From positions 372,001 to 436,000 of the forward strand of contig CAVOGX010000014.1 of NCBI GenBank assembly GCA_963695505.1: a stretch of DNA of 64,000 bases, written 5' to 3'. This DNA comes from JACSRF01 sp963695505 (GTDB lineage Bacteria; Chloroflexota; Anaerolineae; Promineifilales; Promineifilaceae). The position numbers were made by a program, and so were the translations under genes. Positions within the stretch are counted from its first letter, which is position 1, and every line of letters starts with the position of its first letter. The notes under the pieces are model-generated. The model did not search any database, had not been told where the DNA came from, and saw only the letters and a program-made list of their open reading frames with translations. Below, one piece after another: positions 30,189-39,582 of the stretch.

Positions 30189-30677
30189 TCACTTGCTAGA
30201 TTCACCTCGCATCAAACCAGTGATGCTGTTCTGAAAGGCCAGCCACAAGGCTTCACTCATGGTTTCAGCCGGTGGTTGTGGCGTCGGTTCTGGTTCTACA
30301 GGCTCGGGGGTAATGGCCGGGAAATTCTCCACGATGACGTACTCCAGGGCATCTGGGCCTGCCTGGGCAAACCCCAGCCTGATTGCTTCCTGCTCCAAGC
30401 GTTGCAGTGATTGAGCTTCGGCAATATTTCGTTCTAGAGTCGCATTCTCTCTATGCAGAGAGTTGAGCTCTTCCTGCAGAAACTGCACGCGTCGCCCCAC
30501 CGTTGCAATGCGGCTCGATTGGGTCAGGTATATGACACCCAACAGGGCAGCCAGCACGAGGATGATGCCCCATCCTAGGGCGGCCTGGGCTTCTGTGAGC
30601 CAGCTTAACCGGCGAAGATGTTCGCGCGCTTTGCGGGCTGAGGGGGGTTTTTGATTTGCCACTTTGTCCTGTACCAC
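30189..30677 (-). CDS. ftsL: FtsL/DivIC-like septum protein
   Basis: An intact bitopic protein of 162 residues. A basic cytoplasmic head is followed by one membrane helix (about 34-53, LGWGIILVLAALLGVIYLTQ), then a heptad-type coiled coil (VQFLQEELNSLHRENATLER, NIAEAQSL) and the LEQEAIRLGFAQ turn seen in FtsL/DivIC. A Pro/Glu linker and a short amphipathic end follow. FtsL binds FtsQ and activates FtsW-FtsI. Position between rsmH and ftsI is the classical ftsL position and supports the call. FtsL is named by position and architecture, not by strong identity. Confidence 0.8.
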   Translation of the reverse strand: MVQDKVANQKPPSARKAREHLRRLSWLTEAQAALGWGIILVLAALLGVIYLTQSSRIATVGRRVQFLQEELNSLHRENATLERNIAEAQSLQRLEQEAIRLGFAQAGPDALEYVIVENFPAITPEPVEPEPTPQPPAETMSEALWLAFQNSITGLMRGESSK

Positions 30678-30709
30678 GTTTTCTCCGGTGTAGGTTGAGC
30701 CCTCATTAT

Positions 30710-31639
30710 TTATGATTCAACCAGTTTCTCGATTACCCGCAGCCTGGCGCTGCGACTGCGCGGGTTGGCCTCTATTTCATGCTCAGCAGCCTTGACCGCT
30801 TTGCGCGTGACCAGGCGGATGGTAGCACGGGCGTCGCAGGTGCAGAGAGGCTGCGTCGGTGGGCAGACACAGTCCTGGCTGAGCTGGCGGAAATATTGTT
30901 TTACAAACCTGTCTTCAAGCGAATGAAAGCTAATGACTGCCAGCCGCCCGCCGGGACGTAGCAATGTAACGGCCGTTTTCACACCCTGCTCTACTGCTTC
31001 CAATTCGTCGTTCACGGCAATGCGTAATGCCTGGAAAACTTGAGTGGCCGGGTGGATGCGACGACGCCGGCGAATGGCTTGCGCAATCGAGTCGGCCAGT
31101 TGAGTCGTTGTGTGGAACGGCCGTTGCTCTACGACCACCCGCGCAATTCGCCGGCTCTGCTTCTCCTCGCCATAACGCCAAAAAATGTCCGCCAGGTCTG
31201 CTTCTGCTAAATTGTTAATCAGGTCTGCGGCCGTTTTTCCCTGAGTGGGGTCAAACCGCATGTCCAAAGGTCCTTCCCGCATAAAGGAAAAACCCCGAGC
31301 TTTGTCTTCTAGCTGGCGGGACGACAAGCCTAAATCAAGCAAAATGCCGTCCAAAGCTGTGAAACCAAACTTTGAAGCCATGTGTCCCATTTCAGCATAG
31401 CTGGCATTTACAAAAATGACTCGCTCGCCGAACTGCGCCAGCATCTTTTTGGCATAAGCAATCGCTTCTGGATCGCGATCAAAGGCCAAAACGCGCCCAT
31501 CGGGCGCGGATCTTTCTAACAATCCTGCTGTGTGGCCGCCGGCTCCCACGGTTCCGTCAAGGAAACGGCCGTTCGGCTCGGGCCGCAGCAGGTCAAGTAC
31601 TTCATGATACAGGACGGGGATGTGGGCGGTGGGCGTCAT
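30710..31639 (-). CDS. rsmH: 16S rRNA (cytosine(1402)-N4)-methyltransferase RsmH
   Basis: An intact protein of 309 residues. HIPVLYHEVLDLLRPEPNGR and FLDGTVGAGGHTAGLLERSA form the SAM-binding start. The family marks GILLDLGLSSRQLEDKARGF, GPLDMRFDPTQGKTAADLIN and RPGGRLAVISFHSLEDRFVK are all present. It methylates C1402 in the ribosomal P site and is the usual second gene of dcw clusters (old name mraW). It lies 89 bases after mraZ. It has four palindrome copies, among them NGRFL at residues 23-27. Confidence 0.97.
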   Translation of the reverse strand: MTPTAHIPVLYHEVLDLLRPEPNGRFLDGTVGAGGHTAGLLERSAPDGRVLAFDRDPEAIAYAKKMLAQFGERVIFVNASYAEMGHMASKFGFTALDGILLDLGLSSRQLEDKARGFSFMREGPLDMRFDPTQGKTAADLINNLAEADLADIFWRYGEEKQSRRIARVVVEQRPFHTTTQLADSIAQAIRRRRRIHPATQVFQALRIAVNDELEAVEQGVKTAVTLLRPGGRLAVISFHSLEDRFVKQYFRQLSQDCVCPPTQPLCTCDARATIRLVTRKAVKAAEHEIEANPRSRSARLRVIEKLVES

Positions 31640-31728
31640 GTTTCTGGTTACCCAGGTATCAGGTACATTGGTGTCAGGTGGTCAGGTCAATTCATTTCCC
31701 ATTCCCTAACTGTCACCTTTGCACCGTT

Positions 31729-32154
31729 TTAAATTCCCAGGTCCTCCCAACGGCCAGCGTCACTGCTATTTTCTACAGATTCACGAACGGACTGCCAGGC
31801 TTCTGCGCTCCACAGTTCTATGTAGTTGAACATGCCGGCAATGACGACATCACCGTCAATGCCGGCAAATTCACGCAGGTATGGCGGCACCAATATTCGT
31901 CCCTGACGATCGGGTGACAGGTCCACAGCACCTGAGAAGACACGCCGGCGGAAAGCGCGCACCCCCTCATCGGATAACGGCCGTTCCGCAACACGTTGCG
32001 CCAGCCCCTGCCACTCATCCATCGAGAACAGCATCAAGTTTTGGTCAAAGCCCCGCGTCACCACCAGTCCGGCTGCCAAATAACCGCGAAACTTCGCCGG
32101 AATTGTCAGCCTGCCCTTCTCATCGATGGTGTGCGTGTATTCGCCCAAAAACAT
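31729..32154 (-). CDS. mraZ: Transcriptional regulator MraZ
   Basis: About 141 residues with two SpoVT-AbrB-like repeats: MFLGEYTHTIDEKGRLTIPA at the start and ALDLSPDRQGRILVPPYLRE-like (here VDLSPDRQGRILVPPYLREF) in the second half, each with the conserved DxxGR turn. MraZ forms rings and binds TGGG repeats before its own gene to control the dcw operon. ATG 32154 gives the family's usual MFLGEY start; an in-frame GTG at 32163 is possible. It is the first gene of the cluster, with repeat boxes 60-120 bases upstream. Confidence 0.95.
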   Translation of the reverse strand: MFLGEYTHTIDEKGRLTIPAKFRGYLAAGLVVTRGFDQNLMLFSMDEWQGLAQRVAERPLSDEGVRAFRRRVFSGAVDLSPDRQGRILVPPYLREFAGIDGDVVIAGMFNYIELWSAEAWQSVRESVENSSDAGRWEDLGI

Positions 32155-32212
32155 GATTTTCACAGTCCATAAGTAAATTGCAGCGAAGGGAATTAGAACA
32201 TATGTTTTAATT

Positions 32213-32274
32213 GCCCCATTTTACCCAGGGTTTTTTAGGGAAATCCTACCCATACAACCCACTTTGCCCCACTT
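32213..32274 (-). promoter_or_regulatory. MraZ-box-like TGGG direct repeats upstream of mraZ
   Basis: On the minus strand, 32274-32245 reads as three consecutive 10-base units AAGTGGGGCA, AAGTGGGTTG, TATGGGTAGG, each with TGGG at the same place. A second pair (TGGGTAAAA, TGGGGCAA) lies closer to the gene at 32227-32213. Known MraZ operators are TGGG repeats at about 10-base spacing upstream of mraZ. The site is 60-120 bases from the mraZ start. Confidence 0.7.
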
Positions 32275-32549
32275 CTCACCACAATTTGCCTCAGTATACA
32301 CCAAAGCCCCCACGTTGTGAAGGACGAAGGACAAAGTTTTAAGGGTTTTTCTTTGGGAATAATGTCATGGTACCACTTGGCGAAGGTGATTTTGCCAAAA
32401 TCGCTGCCTCCAAACAGCAAAAAAATATCGCTAACCGTAGCATACTGCGCAATACCACGAAATTCTTGCGGGTTTAATTGGGATTGCTTTTGCTTGGCCG
32501 CGCCCCCAACGGGAAGTATGTTGTCTACGATGATTAAATTGTTGGCCAT
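32235..32549 (-). CDS. Doubtful 104-codon ORF upstream of mraZ
   Basis: ATG 32549 has GGGAAG five bases upstream, and the first half (MANNLIIVDNILPVGG, LNPQEFRGIAQYATVSDIFL) looks protein-like. The last third runs straight through the TGGG repeats before mraZ, so at least its end is unlikely to be under coding constraint. No family is recognised. It may be a truncated remnant or chance. Confidence 0.25.
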   Translation of the reverse strand: MANNLIIVDNILPVGGAAKQKQSQLNPQEFRGIAQYATVSDIFLLFGGSDFGKITFAKWYHDIIPKEKPLKLCPSSFTTWGLWCILRQIVVRSGAKWVVWVGFP

Positions 32550-32962
32550 TTGTCTTCCCTGATTTCATGAGCAGCAAAGCCCGAGTTCATTTAAACAAAA
32601 CTCAGGGTTCGTCCAAAATTACAGGCAACTACGCCAGGCGAATTTCCGCGCATTCAATTACGGAAATAGCGACAGCGAAATGAGGGCAATAAAATTAACG
32701 CGCATTTGCCACTCTGTAATGCCTGTCAGGATATGCAGTTATGGCACTTCTTGTAGCATGTTGTAATAGTACAACAAAATCTTACAAGGTGTCAAGGAAA
32801 AACAGCCGGATTGCGTTACGCAGAGGAGAAACTCGGATTAAGACATCTACGGGGTATTGTTTGCTGATGCCGGACTGAACAACCAGAAGAGATTATCACC
32901 GGCAACTTTGCACCAGCAAGGTGACCTGCCTGCCGGACTACAAGAAAGGCACTAAGAAAAAA
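32550..32962. other. Intergenic region without a clear gene
   Basis: No convincing ORF. It holds an imperfect hairpin (CCCGAGTT/AACTCAGGG, about 32580-32609) and a palindrome TGTTGTA-ATAG-TACAACA at 32759-32776 in an AT-rich setting, which could be an operator, though no divergent promoter pair is evident. No ACGGCCGT copy occurs. Confidence 0.4.
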
Positions 32963-32992
32963 AGCCCGGTAAGCTTCATCACTTACCAGGCT
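32963..32992 (-). terminator. Rho-independent terminator of msrP-msrQ
   Basis: On the minus strand AGCCTGGTAAG and CTTACCGGGCT pair around an 8-base loop (one mismatch), followed by a run of T. It lies about 27 bases after the msrQ stop. Confidence 0.8.
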
Positions 32993-33018
32993 CTTCTCTA
33001 AAAAAAAGGTGCCAGCAA

Positions 33019-33663
33019 TTAAGCTGGACGCAGACCAAACCGCTTGCGCAGCGCGCGCCGTGTGCGTACAGCCCATTGTTTTACCTGCGGTACACGCAGT
33101 GCCAGCAGCAGCGTCAACACCACTGCAAAGATTATTGGCTGCGTATACACATTTTTTACCAGCCAAAAGTAATGCACCACAGCCAACACGCCTGCGAGAT
33201 AGACCCACTTGTGAAGCCTTTTCCAGTTTTTACCCAGTTTACGCATGGCCCACTTTGTTGAAGTTAAGGCTAGTGGCAGCAAAATTAGAAATGAGGCAAA
33301 GCCTACCAAAGCAAATCGTTTCTCGAAAATCGCTTCTTGAATGAGACCCCACCGCAGCCCATAATCCAGATACACAAAGGTCAATAAATGGAGAGAAACG
33401 AACAAAAAAGCGTACAAACCGAGAGGTTTACGCAAGGGCAGCAGTTGTTTCCACCCGGTGATGATATTCACCGGCGTCATTGCCAGAGAGAGCACCAGAA
33501 GGATGATGGCTGTTTTACCGGTACGCAGCGTAATTTCCCGAATCGGGTCCGCCCCAAGCTGGTTAGTATAAAAATGCCAGATCAGCAAAGCGAGGGGGAT
33601 CAATGACCCCACGTGGGTACCCCATCTCAACAGGTTTGCCGTCGTTTTCTTACTTAGGTTCAT
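33019..33663 (-). CDS. msrQ: MsrQ-like heme membrane subunit of the methionine sulfoxide reductase system
   Basis: An intact protein of 214 residues with about six membrane spans, of the ferric-reductase-like (YedZ/MsrQ) family. LRTGKTAIILLVLSLAMTPV, GLYAFLFVSLHLLTFVYLDY and KRLHKWVYLAGVLAVVHYFW carry the heme-ligand histidines. It passes electrons from the quinone pool or flavin to MsrP in the exported compartment. It starts 32 bases after msrP on the same strand, an operon. The neighbourhood 31985-35394 lacks ACGGCCGT entirely. Confidence 0.9.
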   Translation of the reverse strand: MNLSKKTTANLLRWGTHVGSLIPLALLIWHFYTNQLGADPIREITLRTGKTAIILLVLSLAMTPVNIITGWKQLLPLRKPLGLYAFLFVSLHLLTFVYLDYGLRWGLIQEAIFEKRFALVGFASFLILLPLALTSTKWAMRKLGKNWKRLHKWVYLAGVLAVVHYFWLVKNVYTQPIIFAVVLTLLLALRVPQVKQWAVRTRRALRKRFGLRPA

Positions 33664-33695
33664 GTGCGTTCACTCCAATGTTAGCGACCCGTTCT

Positions 33696-34682
33696 TCAAA
33701 AATCTCGGCCAAGGTCCTGCCCTGCATACAGCGCGGCCACCTGCTCTTCATAGCCATTAAACATGAGGGTATCGCGCCGCCCCAGTTCGCCAATGCGTCG
33801 TTCTGTGGCTTGCGACCAGCGGGGATGGGACACCTCCGGGTTCACGTTTGCATAAAAACCATATTCATTGGGAACAGCTTCCATCCACAATGAGGTTGGC
33901 TGATAATCTACCAGTTCAATTTTGACGATGGATTTTATGCTCTTAAATCCATATTTCCAGGGCACAACCAGACGTACAGGCGCGCCATTTTGGGGCAGCA
34001 GCTCTTTGCCATAGATGCCTGTGGCCAATAAAGTCAGGTCATGTTGGGCTTCGTCTAGCCGCAGCCCTTCGACGTATGGCCAGTTGAAGCCGCGCCGCTT
34101 CTGCCCGGGCATCTGCTCTGGGTCGAAGAGCGTCTCAAAACGCAGGTGTGTAGCATTTGCCAACGGCTCTACCTCCTCCAGCAGCTTATGCAGCGGGAAT
34201 CCCGTCCAGGGGATAACCATGGACCAGGCCTCGACGCAGCGCAGGCGATAAATGCGCTCTTCCTGGTCAAAACGGGTGCGCAAGTCGTTCATGTCGTACA
34301 CGCTGGGGTTGCGCACGAGGCCGGTTACCTCGACCTGCCAGGGGGAGGTAACAAAATTTTCTGTCAGGGAGGCAACCCCTGATTTGTCGGTTGTAAATTC
34401 ATAATAGTTATTGTAGGTGATGATATCCTGGTAATCATTTAGAGGGTTGCCCAATTCGTCGGTGGTGGCAGACACAACGCCAGGGTTCTGGCCTTCGCTG
34501 CCGGTGGTTTCGGCGCTTCCCCGTGGGACATTTTCGATCTGCGAGCCACAAGCGGCAGCTATGAGTGAGGTAGCTGACAGGGCAGCGGCGCCTTTCATAA
34601 ACTGGCGGCGTGAACGATAAATATGTTCGGGGGTAATTTCGGATGCAGGTATTTCGTGATTGGTCCGCTTCTTCAACAGCAT
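33696..34682 (-). CDS. msrP: MsrP molybdopterin methionine-sulfoxide reductase, catalytic subunit
   Basis: An intact protein of 328 residues. The Tat signal has SRRQFMKGAAALSATSLIAA (twin Arg), then a sulfite-oxidase-type fold with YRLRCVEAWSMVIPWTGFPL (the Mo-binding Cys) and GQKRRGFNWPYVEGLRLDEA, APVRLVVPWKYGFKSIKSIV (cofactor region), ending AALYAGQDLGRDF. It reduces oxidised methionine in exported proteins using electrons from MsrQ. ATG 34682 is chosen because TGAGGA precedes it; ATG 34694 is also in frame. Ala-Ala-Cys after the signal suggests a possible lipobox. Confidence 0.93.
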   Translation of the reverse strand: MLLKKRTNHEIPASEITPEHIYRSRRQFMKGAAALSATSLIAAACGSQIENVPRGSAETTGSEGQNPGVVSATTDELGNPLNDYQDIITYNNYYEFTTDKSGVASLTENFVTSPWQVEVTGLVRNPSVYDMNDLRTRFDQEERIYRLRCVEAWSMVIPWTGFPLHKLLEEVEPLANATHLRFETLFDPEQMPGQKRRGFNWPYVEGLRLDEAQHDLTLLATGIYGKELLPQNGAPVRLVVPWKYGFKSIKSIVKIELVDYQPTSLWMEAVPNEYGFYANVNPEVSHPRWSQATERRIGELGRRDTLMFNGYEEQVAALYAGQDLGRDF

Positions 34683-34828
34683 AATTTTCCTCATTTTACT
34701 CGATTGTAAAGGGGGAATATTTTCCGCCCTTACAATGCATTTTGATTTTCTAATGCCAAGTGTTATGGCAATAATAGCCTCTCTTATTTACTGTAAAGTG
34801 AATTCAAGATTACGAGAATATAACAAAA

Positions 34829-34860
34829 GACCCACCAAGTTTAGCAAACCGGGCGGGTCT
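34829..34860. terminator. Hairpin downstream of an AT-rich gap
   Basis: AGACCCACC and GGGCGGGTCT pair (one bulge) around a 13-base loop. It lies between msrP (start) and the end of the PBP gene, 54 bases upstream of msrP's side and outside both genes; it may end a transcript from the + side or be a remnant. The rest of 34695-34913 shows no gene. Confidence 0.4.
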
Positions 34861-34913
34861 CTGGTTGGTTTCTGATGATTGGTTAACTGAACTGCGGCTG
34901 CCAATCACACATA

Positions 34914-37681
34914 TCAGGAGGATTGGATGGTTATTTGAATCGTGTGAGGTTCACCAACGTAGTTGCTGTCTTTGACAACGATTAAACGCAGGAAGTAGCT
35001 GCCGGGCGGCAGGGCGTCGGCGTGGAGCATTTCCAGGGTGCCGTTGACCACCGGGGTATTGTGGGTGCTGCCGAGGGTAACCCAATTGACGTTATCGCCG
35101 TCAGGAATGCCCAATTCAATTTTGTAAAATTGAACCACGGTGGGGTCAAAATCGGCCGTGCCAATGATGGGCAAGATGCCGCTGACGGTTTCGCCGGCAG
35201 CAGGGGTGAGAATACGCCAGATGGCCGGGGAATTGGGATCGCGGGCGAGAGCCAGCAGTTCTTCGTTGCACGTTTCAGTAGGCAGCAAGGCCACGTTATT
35301 GGCCTGGGCCCATTCATGAGCGGCTTTGAGGCTTTCGGGGTTGCGCGGTGGGGCGAGGAAGAGCTGGGGCAGAGCATCAGGAGGCAGGGCGGCCACGGCC
35401 GTTCCGCGAGCAAAGTGGCAAAACAACTGCGGCGGGGGCGCATCTTCGTCTACCACTCCAGCCAGCACTTCCATAGGAACAGGCGGCAGCGGTACGGCCG
35501 GTACCCGCCACACGGCCGGTTCGACCTGCTCCCAGCTCACGCTGTCCGGGGCAATAGGCGTCTCGTCGGCGGCCAGGGACTCCGCCAGGAACCATTCGCT
35601 GCCGCTTTGCGCGCAATCTGTTGCGCCAATGGTAACTGAGGAGAGGGTGCATAACGGCCGTTTCTCCAACCCACTCGGCGGCACAAATTCAGTAGCCGGG
35701 GCCGCGCCATTCACCAACAGAGCGTCTCGCAAGGCGGGATTGCCGTACACCCCTAGCATAAAATCACGCCACAGGGGGGCCGCGCCCGTGAGACCGCTGA
35801 TGTTGAGCATCTCGCTGTTGTCGGTGTTGCCCGTCCACACGCCTACGACCAGCCCTGGCGTGTAGCCCATGGTCCAGTTGTCGCGGAAATCATTGGTGGT
35901 GCCGGTCTTGGCCGCCGCCGGAAATGGCAGCACCAGCGGATTGTCCCGGCCCATGGCCGGAACTCGCGCCGCGTCGTCATCCAAAATGTCGCTGATGAGA
36001 AAGGCCACGCGGGGATCTAGCACCTGCTCGGCAGCTTGGGGCTGGTTCTCATAAAGCACCTCGCCATTGCGCTTTTCTACACGCAAAATGGCTACCGGCG
36101 GCACTTTTTGGCCGTCGTTGGCAAAGACGGCATAGGCCGTCGTCAGCTCCAGCGGGGTCACTTCGCCGCCGCCCAAAGTCAGGGAAAGGCCATAGCGGCT
36201 GGGGTCATCCTGCCAGCTGCTGATGCCCATTTGCCTTGCAAATTCAATATAGCGGGGCAGCCCCACATCTTGCAAGGTAAGCACGGCGGGCACGTTGTAG
36301 CTGTTGGCCAGGGCCGCCCGCAAGCGTACGGGGCCATGGAAACGGCCGTCATAATTCACCGGCGCATAGGTCGTGCCGTCAAACTGCTGATATTCCACCT
36401 CCACATCCCACAACATGTCGGCGGCGGTCCAGGCCGGCTGCGCCGCCATCTACCGGAGAAAGCGCGGCGGCATAGGTCAGCGGCTTGATGGAACTGCCTG
36501 GCTGCTGCGGGGATAGCGTGACGTTTACCCGGCCATCGATGGCGTCGTTGTGGTAATTCACGCTGCCCAACATGGCCAAAATTTCGCCAGTGCCCGGTTT
36601 CAAGGCTACCAGGGCGGCATTGGTCAGATTATGTTCCGGTCCCACGGCAGCGACGTGCTGCCGCGCCAGTTGTTCGGCCAGACGCTGGTAATCCAGGTCC
36701 AGGGTGGTGGTTACGCGCAGGCCGCCGTTGGCTACCACCTCGGCGCCAAACTGTTCCTCCAGCAGTTGGCGCACGTATACGGCAAAATGGGGCGCAGCCA
36801 GGCTGACGGACTGCTGGGCAAAGCTCAACGGCTCCTGGTAGGTGGCCAGCACCTGGTCCTGATTGATGTAGCCTTCGCTGACCATGAGGTTGAGCACCAG
36901 CCACTGCCGCTCTTTGGCGGCCTCGAAGTTGGTGAAGGGGTCTAGCTCTACCGGGCTTTGGGGCAGCCCGGCCAGCAAGGTGGCTTCGGCCAGGGTCAGG
37001 TTAGCGGCAGTTTTGCCAAAGTAGGTCTGGGCCGCGGCTTCAATGCCGTAAGCCAGGTTGCCGTAGTAAATTTCGTTGAGGTACATCTCCAGAATTTCTT
37101 CTTTGCTGTAGTTGCGGGTCATGACCCAGGCGAGGATGATTTCTTTGGTTTTGCGGTTGTAGGAAACGGCCGTTCTCTCTTCATAGTCAAAGGCGATGTG
37201 GCGTACCATCTGCTGAGTGATGGTGCTGCCACCCACGGGACGCTCATCCTGGTTGCGCAAATTGGCAATGATGGCCGCCACCAGGGAGGGCGCATCCAGG
37301 CCAATGTTGTCGTAAAAGGTGTCATCTTCAATGGCTACCGGTCGCCTGGATAAGTTGGGATGGCATTTGGGCAATGGGAACGGCCGTACGCTTGCCTTCA
37401 CCAAATATTTCCCACAAGGTTTCCCCATCCCGATCGGTAATCACCGTCGTTTCAAAGGTTTCCCGGTCGCGAGCGGCGTCCAGCTTGGTAATGCCCTCCT
37501 CAATCTCGCGGGAAAAGTCGGCATAAACGAGCGTGCCGGTGATAACTGCACCGGTAAAAATCAGCACTGCCAGCAGCAGCAAACCAAGGATAAAGGCGCG
37601 GCCCAGGCAGCCACCGCAGCCGCGGCGGCGGGCTGGCGGTGTAGGGGGATAGTATAGTTCTGGTTGGTGCGGTTGATTCAT
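34914..37681 (-). CDS. Class A penicillin-binding protein (transglycosylase/transpeptidase), two frameshifts
   Basis: About 922 residues after closing two breaks: near 37345 (an extra G; QLIQAT then VAIEDDTFYDNIGLD) and near 36445 (a missing base; SPVDGGA then QPAWTAADML). A short cytoplasmic head and membrane helix (about 33-55) are followed by the GT51 domain (EDDTFYDNIGLD, GGSTITQQMVRHIAFDYEE), then the transpeptidase with PGSSIKPLTYAAAL (SxxK), NSYNVPAV (SxN) and AAKTGTTNDFRDNWTMG (KTG). The C-terminus after about 720 is a Pro-rich linker plus a biPBP-like beta domain. It builds and cross-links peptidoglycan. Five palindrome copies lie in it. Confidence 0.88.
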
Positions 37682-37865
37682 ATGAAGCCTCGTCGGGATA
37701 AAGGATATGGATTAGCTTATCATCTTCCTTTGACTGAAATATCTCATGGATGGCAGATTTTCAGGAAGATGGCATAGATGTTACCGTTTTAGTGTAGGGT
37801 ATCTGCTCCCTGCCTGCTGTGCGCAAAGTGGACGGAAAGGGTATGCTATGGTGACGCTAAACGAA

Positions 37866-37897
37866 AATGGGGCCAGTTTTAGTAAACTGACCCCATT
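37866..37897 (-). terminator. Terminator after the LysM gene
   Basis: AATGGGG-C-CAGTTT and AAACTG-A-CCCCATT form a long stem with a 4-base loop, followed on the minus strand by TTTTCG, 36 bases after the LysM gene. The rest of 37682-37932 shows no gene. Confidence 0.7.
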
Positions 37898-37932
37898 CAG
37901 GTTAGGCGATTAACGGTAAATATGAGGTTGCA

Positions 37933-39582
37933 TTATGCGCGGCGCAGCAACACCACCCCGATTGCTGCCAAAACGACCAAAAAGACGGCAACGCCAATGA
38001 TGATGGTGCCAATAGGTGAACCAGCTTCCGCAGGTTGCGCCTCAGGGGCCGCATCTTCGGCAGCAGAAACGGCCGTTTCCGCGCCGCTTGCAGCCGCTTC
38101 ATCCACTGCTGCAGCCACGACTTCCTCAGCCACTTGGTTAAACTGTGCCCCAAAGCTTACGGATACCTGCATGCCATCCGATAATGCTACTGCCCAACTG
38201 TTATCGGTCGAGGCAGTGTAATCGGCGGGAGGGAAAAACTGCACCTGATAAGTGTCAGGTTCTAATTCCCCAAAACATTGTTCTGGCTGTAAACCATCGG
38301 TTACTGTGGTAACCACCGTTTCGCTGGCCCGTGAAATGGTCAGGGCAGCATCAGCAAGCAGGCTTTCGGCGCCAGCATTAAGCTGACCATCGCCATTGTC
38401 GTCGTTAAACGCTGACACACACAACGTTGCGCCAGTTTCCTCCGGCACGGCAGCAATGAGTTCTGGCTCAGGAGTGGGGGTTGCCTCACCCTCCCCAAGA
38501 GTTCCACCCGCTGCTGCCGCATCCGTTTCTACCGATTCCCCGGTTTCCGCATCAGCTTCTTCGGCCGCTGCCGCTTCTGAGGGAGGTGCTGCTGCAGCAT
38601 TAGCTTCGACAATGAGCAATTCTTGCCCCACTGTCAAAAAAGCCGGGTTGTTATTCAATGTTTGAATCGCTGGCAGCGCTTCTTCCGCAGACAAGCCCAT
38701 GGCGCCGGCATAGCGAATAGCAATGCCCCACATGGTGTCACCTGACTGCACAACATGAACGACAGCGCCGTCAGCACGGGGGGTTGGCGGCGGTAATGGT
38801 GTGGGCGTTGGGCCAACTGGAGCAGGGGCTGGAGCTGGGGAGGTGTCTCCACTGCCGGGGTCCGTTACAGGCACTACGGCATCCAGCGCATACAATCCCA
38901 CCGTGTCAATGAAGAAACCGTTGTTGCTGTGAGGATAAGTTCCTTTAACCTCAATCCAAACGGTCATATCTGCTTGAGTGGCGGTAAACTCATAGGAAAA
39001 GATGCCATAATCGGCATAAGTGCTGGCAAACCACCCTGAGTAAGCAATAGCCGCTTCATCGCGCCAGCCGGCCCCTACAGGACTGGCTCCCAGCCGTACC
39101 TGCCCATGAGTAGCATCCGTTGGGGGAACTTTGCGCCCTTCCCAATCATAAATATCGGTGTAAACGGGGGCAACCAACTGATACCGACGACCAACTTGCA
39201 AACCGTTTAGGTCTTGGGACATCGCTGCGTACAGTGGCGCCCAGCTCTTAAAAATTTTCAGAGTATATATCCCATCACGCCAGAACACTTCTTCGCCGTC
39301 CGGCACGCCGCCGCCAGAATTCCAAACTACCGTTTCCGGGCGGAGCGCTTCCAGGCCGTTATAGGCATCCGAAAAAGTAACGCCATCAAGCCAATACATA
39401 CGCCAGCCATTGGGCACTGTAATTTCGGCAATCCCATCCTGATTGTAATGACCACCCTCAAACCCAGGGTTTGTAAGCAGATTAGGGCTGGCTTGGGCTG
39501 CTGCGGGTTGAGCTACGGTGATAACAGCCGCCACGAGCATCAGGCTCAAGCCCAAGAAAAGTACTAATTTTTTGCTAGACAT
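37933..39582 (-). CDS. Secreted LysM protein with SdrD-like domain and C-terminal anchor
   Basis: An intact protein of 549 residues; ATG follows GGAGG. Order: signal peptide (1-30), a beta-rich N-terminal domain (about 33-240, LLTNPGFEGGHYNQDG, a carbohydrate-binding-like start also seen at 49.8 kb), Pro linker, one LysM module (about 280-330, VVHVVQSGDTMWGIAIRYAG, LSAEEALPAIQTLNNNP), an acidic Ala/Glu linker, an SdrD B-like domain (about 390-480, CVSAFNDDNGDGQLNAGAES) and a final membrane helix (about 525-546) with RRA. LysM binds glycan of the cell wall; the protein is probably surface-anchored. A palindrome copy (38069) is read ETAVS in the linker before the last helix. Confidence 0.85.
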   Translation of the reverse strand: MSSKKLVLFLGLSLMLVAAVITVAQPAAAQASPNLLTNPGFEGGHYNQDGIAEITVPNGWRMYWLDGVTFSDAYNGLEALRPETVVWNSGGGVPDGEEVFWRDGIYTLKIFKSWAPLYAAMSQDLNGLQVGRRYQLVAPVYTDIYDWEGRKVPPTDATHGQVRLGASPVGAGWRDEAAIAYSGWFASTYADYGIFSYEFTATQADMTVWIEVKGTYPHSNNGFFIDTVGLYALDAVVPVTDPGSGDTSPAPAPAPVGPTPTPLPPPTPRADGAVVHVVQSGDTMWGIAIRYAGAMGLSAEEALPAIQTLNNNPAFLTVGQELLIVEANAAAAPPSEAAAAEEADAETGESVETDAAAAGGTLGEGEATPTPEPELIAAVPEETGATLCVSAFNDDNGDGQLNAGAESLLADAALTISRASETVVTTVTDGLQPEQCFGELEPDTYQVQFFPPADYTASTDNSWAVALSDGMQVSVSFGAQFNQVAEEVVAAAVDEAAASGAETAVSAAEDAAPEAQPAEAGSPIGTIIIGVAVFLVVLAAIGVVLLRRA

